Part shown: positions 42,424 through 50,726 of the stretch, piece after piece | How positions within the stretch are numbered: position 1 is the first letter of the stretch | How the letters are laid out: each line of letters starts with the position of its first letter | Assembly (NCBI GenBank): GCA_003248755.1 | Contig: QFQW01000001.1 | Location: 83,342-147,341 of the forward strand | Source of the DNA: Chryseobacterium sp. | Lineage (GTDB): Bacteria > Bacteroidota > Bacteroidia > Flavobacteriales > Weeksellaceae | Length of the DNA: 64,000 nt | Direction of reading: 5' to 3' | The notes under the pieces: generated by a model | Seen by the model: the letters and a program-made list of their open reading frames with translations, nothing else | Database searches by the model: none | Told to the model about the DNA's origin: nothing | Program-made: the position numbers and the translations under genes

Positions 42424-44412
42424 ATGCCTGCGATTAAGAAAATCATATTCTTATTCATTGCTTTTTTCACATTGTCATGTAGAGAAAAAAAGGAAAATTT
42501 TTATTTTGAAAAAGTAACTCCAACAAAAGAAGAGCCTACAAAAGTTTGGTTAAAAAAAAATGAGAACTACAAGGCTAATAAAGAACATTACCTAAAAGTC
42601 TTTTTAGAATACTATCAAAGTAAAATTTCTAAAAATGATTATTTGAATGCCTCAAAAATCCTGGATGTAGTGACTACAAAATTTGTTTATTTTTATGATT
42701 TTGATCCTCGTCTTACCAAAGTTGTAAAAGAATTTGATGAAAAGTATAGGAGTGAATTACCACCCATAAAAACAATTTACATTGACAGTTATTATGGCAA
42801 TTTGGAATTTGACAGAGATAATCTAAAAAAGGCAAAGGATTATTTTTTAAAAATTACGCCATTAGAACCTGATGATTACAAAAGCTGCTATAAAATAGCC
42901 CGTGCTTATTATGATTTATCATATACCTATTTTGTTTTAGGAGATTTAAAAAATAGCATAGAAGCGAATGAAAAATCAAGAACCTACTCCTTAAGAATTA
43001 GAGATAAGGAAAGTATTGCTTCTGTAGAGTCGAATTATGTCAATATTTATAAAGCAAATGGTTCTTTCCAAAAGGCTATTGAAAGTGCGGATGAAGTCAT
43101 AAAAGTGTCTAAAGAAATCGGGAATACCTATGATTATTTTATGGGCAAGTATAACAAATGTTCTGTTTATGCCTTTTTTAATAAGCATCAGCTAAAAAAT
43201 AAATACATCCACGAAACTTACAAAGAATATATAGCCAGCAAATACGATAATGATGTACTTCTTCTTTGTATTTCTGATTACGAAATAGAAGCTCTTATTG
43301 AAGAAAATAAATTAAATGATGCTAAAATAGTTTTAGACAGAATAAAACCTGTTGCAGAAAAAAACACTTCTCAAAATTGGCAAAAGGATTACCAAGCGAC
43401 ATTAGCACTCTATCAAATCAATAAAGATGTTAAAACTTGTAACACAAAATATATAGAAAATTCACTCCCGAATTTGCTTGAACATAAAAACTACGAAAGA
43501 GCCAACCTGTTTTATGATGTTTTATTAGAAAAAGCAATTCAAAGCAGAGATCTTGACAAGGTTGTTTTTTATAATAATGAATTTTATCGTACAAAAGACA
43601 GCTTATCCAGCGCAAAAAGTAAGTTGATCAATTTAGGACTCGCTGCAAAATATGAAACTAAAGAAAAAGAACAGGAAATCAAACTCCAACAGGAAACCAT
43701 TATTAACAAAAATGCGGTTATTGTGGCTTTAATACTTGTTTTTATTGCATTGTTATTAATAATTATTATTTATTATTTAAAACAAAAACAAAAGAAATTG
43801 TCTTTAGAAAAAAAACGATCATTGGAATTTACCAAAAACCTTCTGGATAAAACCGAGGAAGAACGCAAAAGAATTGCTTCTGATCTGCATGACAGCGTAA
43901 GCCATGAACTTTTGTCTCTTAAGCATTCGTTTGAGGTAAGCCAACTTCAATTAAACGAAAAAGTGGATACCATTATTAATGACATCAGAGCGATAAGTAG
44001 AAATTTGCATCCCGTCCTTTTTGAAAAAATAGGACTTAAAGCCAGTTTAGAACAATTTGTAGAACGCATCCAAAATACGCATCATTTTATGATTTCATCA
44101 GAAATCGATTATCAAAACTGTCTCCCGACTGAAAAAGAATTACAAATCTATAGAATTGTACAAGAGGCTGTTTCCAATATTATAAAATACGCAGATGCCA
44201 TCGCCGCAAAAATAGTTTTAATGGAAAACAAAGACACCGTTACTTTGGAAATTATTGATAATGGAAAAGGTTTTAACGTAGAAGAGACCATGGAAACAAA
44301 AGATGCTTTTGGTTTGCACAATATTATAGAAAGAAGCAAAGCAATTGGTGGGCAAGCTCATATCACGTCAACTGATAAAGGCACAAAAATAGTGGTGCAA
44401 ATAAAAAAATAA
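42424..44412 (+). CDS. TPR-containing sensor histidine kinase (HisKA_3/NarX type)
   Basis: 662 residues. The N-terminus (IIFLFIAFFTLSCREKK) is a lipoprotein-like signal. A periplasmic domain of about 400 residues has TPR-like repeats, then one membrane helix (AVIVALILVFIALLLIIIIYYL). The cytoplasmic HisKA_3 domain has the phosphoacceptor His489 in ASDLHDSVSHELL, and the ATPase domain has an N-box QEAVSNIIKYA, IDNGKGFNVEE and GTKIVVQI. It partners the regulator four bases downstream. The signal is unknown. Confidence 0.93.
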   Translation: MPAIKKIIFLFIAFFTLSCREKKENFYFEKVTPTKEEPTKVWLKKNENYKANKEHYLKVFLEYYQSKISKNDYLNASKILDVVTTKFVYFYDFDPRLTKVVKEFDEKYRSELPPIKTIYIDSYYGNLEFDRDNLKKAKDYFLKITPLEPDDYKSCYKIARAYYDLSYTYFVLGDLKNSIEANEKSRTYSLRIRDKESIASVESNYVNIYKANGSFQKAIESADEVIKVSKEIGNTYDYFMGKYNKCSVYAFFNKHQLKNKYIHETYKEYIASKYDNDVLLLCISDYEIEALIEENKLNDAKIVLDRIKPVAEKNTSQNWQKDYQATLALYQINKDVKTCNTKYIENSLPNLLEHKNYERANLFYDVLLEKAIQSRDLDKVVFYNNEFYRTKDSLSSAKSKLINLGLAAKYETKEKEQEIKLQQETIINKNAVIVALILVFIALLLIIIIYYLKQKQKKLSLEKKRSLEFTKNLLDKTEEERKRIASDLHDSVSHELLSLKHSFEVSQLQLNEKVDTIINDIRAISRNLHPVLFEKIGLKASLEQFVERIQNTHHFMISSEIDYQNCLPTEKELQIYRIVQEAVSNIIKYADAIAAKIVLMENKDTVTLEIIDNGKGFNVEETMETKDAFGLHNIIERSKAIGGQAHITSTDKGTKIVVQIKK

Positions 44413-44416
44413 TACA

Positions 44417-45043
44417 ATGAAAATTCTAGTTGCAGACGATCATCCCTTAACCCTGAATGGAACTGTTTCTTACCTTACCAATTTGGGATATAACGTTGTT
44501 AATGCTTGCTCTAATGGAACTTCGGCGCTTAATTATATTCAGGTTTATTTACCGGATGTGGCTGTTTTAGATTTAAATATGCCGGGTTTGGATGGATTGG
44601 AAGTGGCAAAAAAAGTAATGGAAAATAAATGGCGTACCAAAGTTATAATCCTTACCATGCACAATGAAATTGGCGTTCTGAACAAAGCCAAAGAATTTGA
44701 TGTAGATGGTTATATTCTAAAAGAGAAAGCGTCTCCGGATTTAGAAAAATGTATGAAAGAGATTGCTTTAGGGAAAAAATACTATTCTGGATCTTTACTT
44801 CAAAATTACACGATAGAACACACAGATGATCTCAGTAAACTAAACCTATTAACACTTTCTGAAAGAAAAATAATAGAATTAATAGCTGCTCAAAAAACCA
44901 GTAAGCAAATTGCAGAACTTCTTTTTCTATCCGAAAAAACAGTAGAAGGGCACCGTACCAGAATTATAGAAAAACTAGGTATCCCAAAAGAAAAAAATGC
45001 GCTACTGATATGGGCAATACAGAATTATAAAAAATCCTTATAG
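44417..45043 (+). CDS. LuxR/NarL-family response regulator
   Basis: 208 residues. The receiver domain has the acidic pair in VADDHP, phosphoacceptor Asp52 in VLDLNMPGLDGLE, and Lys in GYILKEKAS. The C-terminal LuxR helix-turn-helix is LTLSERKIIELIAAQKTSKQ followed by LFLSEKTVEGHRTRIIEKLG. It is coupled to the kinase with a 4-base gap. Its likely sites include the palindrome upstream of the operon. It ends 14 bases before the convergent HMG-CoA lyase gene with no visible terminator. Confidence 0.95.
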   Translation: MKILVADDHPLTLNGTVSYLTNLGYNVVNACSNGTSALNYIQVYLPDVAVLDLNMPGLDGLEVAKKVMENKWRTKVIILTMHNEIGVLNKAKEFDVDGYILKEKASPDLEKCMKEIALGKKYYSGSLLQNYTIEHTDDLSKLNLLTLSERKIIELIAAQKTSKQIAELLFLSEKTVEGHRTRIIEKLGIPKEKNALLIWAIQNYKKSL

Positions 45044-45057
45044 ACTTAAAATAATTA

Positions 45058-45927
45058 TTAAAAATGAAAAATATCTTTCGCCATATTATAAGCACTTTCA
45101 AAATGAAGGAGATTCTGATGAATGTCCAGTTTCTCTGATTGCATAAAAGTAAACACTTTCTCAGTTGGCATATTTCCCACCAAATCATCTTTAGCCATTG
45201 GACAACCTCCGATTCCTTTGATTGCACTGTCAAATCTTCTGCAGCCTTCATCATACGCTGCTTTCAGTTTTGCATAAGAATCTTCGTATCGGTTATGAAA
45301 ATGGGCTCCGAAATTAATGTCAGGATATTTCGCTGGAATCTTTTTGAACAGAAGTGATATCTTTTCAACATCACCAACGCCGGTTGTATCAGAAAGTAAA
45401 ATATTTTTGATTCCGATTTCCTCAAAACGTTTTGCCCAAAAATCCACATCTTCCCATTTCCAGCTTTCGCCATAAGGATTGCCGAAAGCCATTGAGAAAT
45501 AGAGATTCAGTTGTCTACCTTCGGATTTTGTCAGTTCCAAGATATTCACAACTTCTGTGAAAGCTTCTTCTCGGCTTTTATTAGTATTCCTGTGTTGGAA
45601 AGTTTCGGATATAGAAAAAGGAAATCCCAGAATATCGACTTGCTCGTGACTCAAAGCTTTTTCAGCTCCTTTCAGATTGGCCACGATTACGGAAAGTTTG
45701 GTGTTGGACAGCGATTTGTCGATTTCATCTACTACAATTCCCGAGTCGGCCATTTGAGGCATTGTTTTCGGATTCACAAAACTTCCGCAATCCAGCACAT
45801 CAAAACCAACTTCCATCAGTCGGTTGATGTAATCTACTTTCTGTTGCGTGGGAATCATTTCTCCCCAGCCTTGCATTGCGTCGCGTGGACATTCTGTTAA
45901 GAACATTGGTCTTCTGATTTTAAACAT
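45058..45927 (-). CDS. mvaB: hydroxymethylglutaryl-CoA lyase
   Basis: 289 residues of the HMGL-like TIM barrel: LTECPRDAMQGW near the start, AHFHNRYEDSYAKLKAAYDEG with metal-ligand His residues, and the family signature GIGGCPMAKDDLVGNMPTE with its catalytic Cys. It cleaves HMG-CoA to acetyl-CoA and acetoacetate, the last step of leucine breakdown. The start ATG at 45927 directly touches dispersed repeat copy 2, which supplies a consensus promoter. A decayed second copy of the gene's last 28 or so codons lies at 41087-41170. Confidence 0.93.
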   Translation of the reverse strand: MFKIRRPMFLTECPRDAMQGWGEMIPTQQKVDYINRLMEVGFDVLDCGSFVNPKTMPQMADSGIVVDEIDKSLSNTKLSVIVANLKGAEKALSHEQVDILGFPFSISETFQHRNTNKSREEAFTEVVNILELTKSEGRQLNLYFSMAFGNPYGESWKWEDVDFWAKRFEEIGIKNILLSDTTGVGDVEKISLLFKKIPAKYPDINFGAHFHNRYEDSYAKLKAAYDEGCRRFDSAIKGIGGCPMAKDDLVGNMPTEKVFTFMQSEKLDIHQNLLHFESAYNMAKDIFHF

Positions 45928-46037
45928 TCGGGCAGCTTAATCCGCCTTCCGCTCCCAAACCTAACGGAGTGGTTCGACGGAGTCAATCTTTTCACTCCAC
46001 TATGTTGCGTAAAGGATTTTCACTCAAGTCGGGCTGC
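45927..46037. repeat. dispersed repeat, copy 2, carrying a promoter
   Basis: Same ends as copy 1 (TTCGGGCAGCTTAATCCGCCT ... CTCAAGTCGGGCTGC) and the shared part CAATCTTTTCACTCCACTA, but a different middle of about 40 bases (TCCGCTCCCAAACCTAACGG in place of the GTCGAAGG type). The left end meets the mvaB ATG. Listed separately is the promoter inside it. Confidence 0.8.
45956..45986 (-). promoter_or_regulatory. Bacteroidota promoter TTG-N20-TAGGTTTG inside repeat copy 2, for mvaB
   Basis: On the minus strand TTG (45986-45984), 20 bases, TAGGTTTG (45963-45956), then 28 bases to the mvaB ATG. The -7 box lies in the variable middle of the repeat and is absent from copy 1; the TTG is shared. Confidence 0.65.
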
Positions 46038-46118
46038 TGTTACAGTATATAAGAACTTTTCAACAATCGATCATCGTTTATCTGTTACAATCAACACTCA
46101 ACTCCGGCCACATATTAT

Positions 46119-46149
46119 TTGTCGTTCACTGCATAAATATATAACTTTG
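46119..46149 (+). promoter_or_regulatory. Bacteroidota promoter TTG-N20-TAACTTTG for pepT
   Basis: TTG at 46119-46121 and TAACTTTG at 46142-46149, 20-base spacer, 19 bases before the pepT ATG. Confidence 0.75.
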
Positions 46150-46168
46150 CGGAGATATAGCAAATTAT

Positions 46169-47419
46169 ATGGAAAACATCCAATTAGACGGCATTTGGAG
46201 AGAAAAACTCCTTAACAGATTTATTACTTACATCAAAATATTTTCTACCAGCGACGCAGAAAGTGAGACGACGCCTTCTACAGAAAGGCAGTGGGATATC
46301 GCCAATTACCTGTACAAAGAATTACAGGATTTGGGATTGGAAGATGTAAGCATTGATGAAAAAGGTTACGTTTTTGGATTCATTCCTTCTAATAAAGAAG
46401 AAAAAGTTCCACAAGTTGGCTTCATTGCACATTACGATTCTTCACCGGATTTCAATGGTGAGAATGTGAATCCGCAGATCTGGGAAAATTATGACGGTGA
46501 AAATCTGTTACTGAACAAAGAAACCGGATTTACTTTATCTTCAACCAAGTTTGAGGCTTTAAAGAAATATATCGGGCAAACCATTATCACAACTGACGGA
46601 ACAACATTGTTAAGTGCAGATGATAAAGCTGGTGTTGCTGAGATTGTAACTGCTGCAGAATTTCTTTTAGCTAATCCTCAAATCAAACACGGGCGAATCT
46701 CTATAGGATTCAATCCGGATGAAGAGATTGGGAGAGGAGCACATCACTTCAATGTTGAGAAATTCGGAGCAGAATGGGCTTACACAATGGATGGTGGAGA
46801 AATCGGCGAATTGGAATATGAAAACTTCAATGCGGCTGGAGCGGTTGTGAAAATCCACGGATTGTCTGTTCATCCGGGTTATTCGTTCGGTAAAATGCTG
46901 AATGCAGGATTAGTGGCTTCAGAATTTATCAATTCACTTCCGGCTAATGAAACGCCAGCTACAACCAAAGGTTTTGAAGGCTTTTTCCACTTAACCGACT
47001 TTGAAGGTGATGTTTCAGAAGCTAAACTTCAATACATCATTCGTGACCACGATGACCAAAAATTCGAAGACAGAAAAAAACTAATTGCCGAAAAAGTTGA
47101 GGAAATCAATAAAAGATATGGAGAAAAAACTGCTGAGATAGAAATCAAACAGCAATATCTCAATATGAAAAAGCAATTCGAAGGTAAAATGCACATTGTT
47201 GACATTGCAGAGCAGGCAATGAAGGCTTCCGGAATCGAGCCGAAAATAAAAGCAATTAGAGGAGGAACAGATGGAGCACAATTGTCTTATATGGGATTGC
47301 CTTGTCCAAATATCTTTGCAGGCGGACACAACTTCCACGGACCATACGAATTTGTACCTTTGGAGAGTATGCTGGCTGCTGTGAAAGTAATTGCTAATAT
47401 TGCTCAATCGGTAAAATAA
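46169..47419 (+). CDS. pepT: peptidase T (tripeptidase, M20 family)
   Basis: 416 residues of usual PepT length. Zinc and catalytic motifs: GFIAHYDSSPDFNGENV, TTLLSADDKAGVAEI (bridging Asp), FNPDEEIGRGAHHF (catalytic Glu pair), AYTMDGGEIGELEYENF and a C-terminal HNFHGPYEFVP with the last His. The dimerisation domain sits between. It removes N-terminal residues from tripeptides in the cytoplasm. Followed after 27 bases by sufE, with which it probably forms an operon. Confidence 0.95.
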   Translation: MENIQLDGIWREKLLNRFITYIKIFSTSDAESETTPSTERQWDIANYLYKELQDLGLEDVSIDEKGYVFGFIPSNKEEKVPQVGFIAHYDSSPDFNGENVNPQIWENYDGENLLLNKETGFTLSSTKFEALKKYIGQTIITTDGTTLLSADDKAGVAEIVTAAEFLLANPQIKHGRISIGFNPDEEIGRGAHHFNVEKFGAEWAYTMDGGEIGELEYENFNAAGAVVKIHGLSVHPGYSFGKMLNAGLVASEFINSLPANETPATTKGFEGFFHLTDFEGDVSEAKLQYIIRDHDDQKFEDRKKLIAEKVEEINKRYGEKTAEIEIKQQYLNMKKQFEGKMHIVDIAEQAMKASGIEPKIKAIRGGTDGAQLSYMGLPCPNIFAGGHNFHGPYEFVPLESMLAAVKVIANIAQSVK

Positions 47420-47446
47420 TTTAATTTTAATCCAAATTAATTCTGA

Positions 47447-47866
47447 ATGACAATCAAAGAAAAACAACAGGAACTCATCGATGAATTTGCCTTTCTGGAC
47501 GATTGGGAACAGAAATATGAATATATCATCGACCTTGGAAAAGAACTGAAAGGACTTCCCGAAGATAAAAAAACGGACGAAAACCTAATCCGAGGCTGCC
47601 AGTCAAAAGTTTGGATTGATGCAGAATTCAAGGAAGGAAAATTATTTTTCAATGCAGATTCTGATGGTATTTTACCAAAAGGGATTGTTTCTCTTTTGGT
47701 GAGAATTTATAGTGGTCACACGACTCAGGAGATTCTCGATTCCGATTTTGATTTTATTTCAGAAATTGGATTACAGGAATTTTTGTCTCCGTCAAGAGCC
47801 AACGGACTGATGGCAATGACGAAACAAATCAAATTTTACGCTGTTGCATTTCAACTAAAGAAATAG
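47447..47866 (+). CDS. sufE: SufE-family cysteine desulfurase activator
   Basis: 139 residues: ELIDEFAFLDDWEQKYEYII at the start, the active Cys in LIRGCQSKVWI, and GLQEFLSPSRANGLMAM near the end. SufE takes persulfide sulfur from SufS for Fe-S cluster assembly. Its suf partners are not in this window. The gene abuts the glycosyltransferase gene, whose GTG follows the stop codon immediately. Confidence 0.93.
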   Translation: MTIKEKQQELIDEFAFLDDWEQKYEYIIDLGKELKGLPEDKKTDENLIRGCQSKVWIDAEFKEGKLFFNADSDGILPKGIVSLLVRIYSGHTTQEILDSDFDFISEIGLQEFLSPSRANGLMAMTKQIKFYAVAFQLKK

Positions 47867-48832
47867 GTGAAAAGAATTCTGGCATATCGTTTTTCTGCAT
47901 TCGGAGATGTGGCAATGACAGTTCCAGTCTGTGTCGAGTTTCTGGAACAGAATCCTGATACTGAAATTGTTTTTGTGAGCAGAGAAAATTTTGGAGATCT
48001 TTTTGATAAGCATCCAAGACTCAAATTTCACGGAATCAACTTTGATGATTACAAAGGGATTTTCGGAATCAGAAAGCTAACCCGGCAATTAATCAGAGCT
48101 TTCAAGCCGGATTATGTTGCCGACCTGCATGACGTAATTAGGACAAAAATGATTAATTCTATTTTCTTCAGACACGGTTTCAAAGTTTATAAAATTGATA
48201 AAGGGAAAGATGAAAAAGAAAAACTAACAGATGTTTGGAATCTGGAGAAAATCCAATTGAAAAGAACAACTGAGCGTTACGCAGATGTTTTCAGAGATAT
48301 GGGGTTTTCTATTAAATTATCTTATCAGTTACGCCCCGAAAATATAATTAAGAAAGATATTGGATTTGCTCCCTTTGCCCAGCATAAAGGAAAAATGATG
48401 CCCGAAGAAAAATCATTCGAACTGGCAAAAATTTTGGCAAAAACGCATAAAGTCTATTTTTTTGGAGGCGGAAAAGAAGAAAACGAAATCCTAACAAAAT
48501 GGGAAAGCCAAATTCCAAATACGCATAGTTTATCCGGAAAATTATCTTTAAAGGAAGAACTCAAAAAAATATCGGGATTGGAACTAATGATTTCTATGGA
48601 TTCTGCTAATATGCATTTGGCAAGTCTCATGGGAACAAGGTGTATCTCTGTTTGGGGCTCTACACACCATTTTGCCGGATTTCTTGGCTATGGGCAAAGT
48701 GAAGATGATATCGTACAAGTCAAGGATTTGTCTTGCAGACCCTGCTCGGTTTTTGGTGATAAAGAATGTTTCCGAGGAGATTATGCATGTCTTGAGGAAT
48801 TGAATATTCAAAAAATTATTGATAAAATATGA
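47867..48832 (+). CDS. glycosyltransferase family 9 (heptosyltransferase-like)
   Basis: 321 residues starting with GTG directly after the sufE stop. GT-B fold features: RILAYRFSAFGDVAMTVPV at the N-terminus, IGFAPFAQHKGKMMPEEK, KVYFFGGGKEENEIL, and MDSANMHLASLMGTRCISVWG, the donor-site signature. GT9 enzymes add heptose or other sugars to lipid A-core oligosaccharide; the exact sugar is unknown. It overlaps the GT2 gene by four bases (ATGA). Confidence 0.93.
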   Translation: MKRILAYRFSAFGDVAMTVPVCVEFLEQNPDTEIVFVSRENFGDLFDKHPRLKFHGINFDDYKGIFGIRKLTRQLIRAFKPDYVADLHDVIRTKMINSIFFRHGFKVYKIDKGKDEKEKLTDVWNLEKIQLKRTTERYADVFRDMGFSIKLSYQLRPENIIKKDIGFAPFAQHKGKMMPEEKSFELAKILAKTHKVYFFGGGKEENEILTKWESQIPNTHSLSGKLSLKEELKKISGLELMISMDSANMHLASLMGTRCISVWGSTHHFAGFLGYGQSEDDIVQVKDLSCRPCSVFGDKECFRGDYACLEELNIQKIIDKI

Positions 48833-49731
48833 AATTTAGTATTTGTATTCCTGTTTATAATTTTGATGTCAATGAGCTTGTGGATGATCTTTATGATCAA
48901 ATTGTTTCTAATGATTTGGAATCAGAAATTATTTTGATTGATGATGCGTCGAAAAAAGAATTTATTGAGAGGAATAAAAATTTGAAAACTAAAGTCAGTC
49001 AATTCATTTTTCTTGAGAAAAACATAGGTCGTTCCAAAATCCGAAATCTATTTACAAGATATTCAAAATCCGAATATTTACTTTTTCTTGATTGTGATGG
49101 AAAAATAATTAATAAAAACTTTCTCAGAAAATATTTTGACTTTATTAAAGAGAAAAATCCGGATGTTATTTATGGAGGAAGAAAAGTCGATGATAAGGAG
49201 CCGGAATTAGAATTTGGCTTACGATGGAAGTTTGCAACGGAAAGAGAAAATCTGCCTGTAAAAGATAGGCTCAGAATGCCTTATTCTAGTTTTCAGACCA
49301 ATAATTTTATAGTAAAAAAAGCTGTATTGGAAAAAGTTCCTTTCAATGAAGGGATAATACATTATGGTTACGAAGATCTAATTTTTGCAAAAGATCTTTT
49401 TAAGCTAAACATAAAAATAGATCATATTGATAATCCTATTTTCAATATAGATGTTGAAAGTAACACTGTTTTTCTGGCAAAGGCCGATATGTCCGCAAAA
49501 AGTCTGGCTCAATTAATCAAAAAAGACAAAGATGTAGAAAGGATTTCTAAAATAAAACTGGCGAAAGCTTATTTTAGGCTTAAAAAGACTGGCGGAATTT
49601 TACTTTATAAAATCATATACAAAGTCTCCAAGCCTTATATACAAAAAAAACTTTTGGGAGGTAATGCTTCACTTAAAGTGTTGGATTTTTACAAGCTCGG
49701 CCAGCTTATCTATTATATGAATAAGAGTTAA
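48829..49731 (+). CDS. glycosyltransferase family 2
   Basis: 300 residues with a GT-A fold: MKFSICIPVYNFDVNELVDD, EIILIDDASKKEF, and the metal-binding region YLLFLDCDGKIINK. A later FNEGIIHYGYEDLIFAKDLF holds the usual ED motif. Donor and acceptor unknown; with the GT9 gene it may build lipopolysaccharide core or a surface glycan. ATGA overlap upstream; its 3' end overlaps the convergent VanZ-like gene by 26 bases. Confidence 0.92.
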   Translation: MKFSICIPVYNFDVNELVDDLYDQIVSNDLESEIILIDDASKKEFIERNKNLKTKVSQFIFLEKNIGRSKIRNLFTRYSKSEYLLFLDCDGKIINKNFLRKYFDFIKEKNPDVIYGGRKVDDKEPELEFGLRWKFATERENLPVKDRLRMPYSSFQTNNFIVKKAVLEKVPFNEGIIHYGYEDLIFAKDLFKLNIKIDHIDNPIFNIDVESNTVFLAKADMSAKSLAQLIKKDKDVERISKIKLAKAYFRLKKTGGILLYKIIYKVSKPYIQKKLLGGNASLKVLDFYKLGQLIYYMNKS

Positions 49732-50182
49732 TTTCACTAGTAGCATAGCCTAAGCCTAATTCTAATCTTATATTGGCTACATTAAACCAAGTTATTATCT
49801 TCAATCCAAAATACCCAATTAACATTCCAAATGTATTAAGGAATACGTCATCAATATCTGCAGTGCCTCTAGCAGTATAAAGTTGTGCTAACTCTATCAT
49901 AGAGATCCATGAAATAAATAAGAAGAAAAGCAGAGGAAGATTATTGAGCCGTTTATTTAATATTCCCAACCATCCGTAAGGAATAAATATCAAAATATTG
50001 CCTACAATATTAACCATGAATTTTTGGGAGAAAACATTGTAATAATTTAAAAAGTATTTGATGCTTTGAAGAGGATTTAGTTGCAAGAATCCAAATTCGG
50101 GATGTCTTCCGCAGCCGTAGAACATCATATATAATAGAAAAATAGTGTAAAAGAAGATCAACACCGCATAATATCTTTTCAT
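49706..50182 (-). CDS. VanZ-family membrane protein
   Basis: 158 residues with four membrane helices: YYAVLIFFYTIFLLYMMFYG, FMVNIVGNILIFIPYGWLGI, LPLLFFLFISWISMIELAQL and DDVFLNTFGMLIGYFGLKII. The NIxGNxxxFxPxG and DIDDVxxNTxG motifs are those of the VanZ/YfiM-like family. An upstream start at 50245 would add 21 basic residues before the first helix; the ATG at 50182 is preferred. The function of stand-alone VanZ proteins is mostly unknown. Its tail overlaps the GT2 gene end. Confidence 0.88.
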   Translation of the reverse strand: MKRYYAVLIFFYTIFLLYMMFYGCGRHPEFGFLQLNPLQSIKYFLNYYNVFSQKFMVNIVGNILIFIPYGWLGILNKRLNNLPLLFFLFISWISMIELAQLYTARGTADIDDVFLNTFGMLIGYFGLKIITWFNVANIRLELGLGYATSEINSYSYNR

Positions 50183-50368
50183 AGGTTTCCTTTTTAGGGG
50201 ATTAGTAACTAAAAGAGTTTTATACCAAGTAACCAGGCGCAACAATTTTTATTTAACTATCAAAAATCTTTCCGTTAATAGGGAATTAAACAGATGATTA
50301 GTTTTTTTTATAAAACTTTAACATTATGTTAAATAGAAAAAAGGGGAATTAACAAAATTTTAAGAAAG

Positions 50369-50443
50369 TGGGCAGTACAGGATTCGAACCAGTGACCTCT
50401 GCGATGTCAACGCAACGCTCTAAACCAACTGAGCTAACTGCCC
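50369..50443 (-). tRNA. tRNA-Val (anticodon GAC)
   Basis: 75 bases with a complete cloverleaf on the minus strand: acceptor GGGCAGT/ACTGCCC, D arm GCTC/GAGC, anticodon stem TTGCG/CGCAG with loop TTGACAT, and T arm ACTGGTTCGAATCCAGT. Anticodon GAC reads GUC and GUU. CCA is not encoded. Third in a row of three valine tRNAs. Confidence 0.95.
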
Positions 50444-50491
50444 AAAATTTGACTTTAAATAAAAAATCTCCCAGTTTCCTGAGAGATCTTG

Positions 50492-50566
50492 TGGGCCCTG
50501 AGGGATTCGAACCCCCGACCCTCTGGGTGTAAACCAGATGCTCTGAACCAACTGAGCTAAGAGCCC
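50492..50566 (-). tRNA. tRNA-Val (anticodon TAC), copy 2
   Basis: 75 bases, minus strand: acceptor GGGCTCT/AGGGCCC, anticodon stem TCTGG/CCAGA with loop TTTACAC, T arm GGGGGTTCGAATCCCTC. Anticodon UAC. Identical over its length to the copy at 50602-50676. CCA is not encoded. Confidence 0.95.
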
Positions 50567-50601
50567 TGAAATTTTTTTAAAGGCTTCAGTATCCTTTTTT
50601 G

Positions 50602-50676
50602 TGGGCCCTGAGGGATTCGAACCCCCGACCCTCTGGGTGTAAACCAGATGCTCTGAACCAACTGAGCTAAGAGCCC
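50602..50676 (-). tRNA. tRNA-Val (anticodon TAC), copy 1
   Basis: Identical to 50492-50566 in sequence and structure; first of the three in the transcribed direction and 50 bases downstream of folC. Confidence 0.95.
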
Positions 50677-50726
50677 GCAACGGATTTCCGTTTTGAGTGG
50701 TGCAAATATACAACTTATAACTATAT

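Noticed and set aside
41258..45043. The LamG/two-component block as a prophage or IS element
   Set aside because: No integrase, transposase or phage gene is present; only the flanking mvaB remnant suggests mobility.
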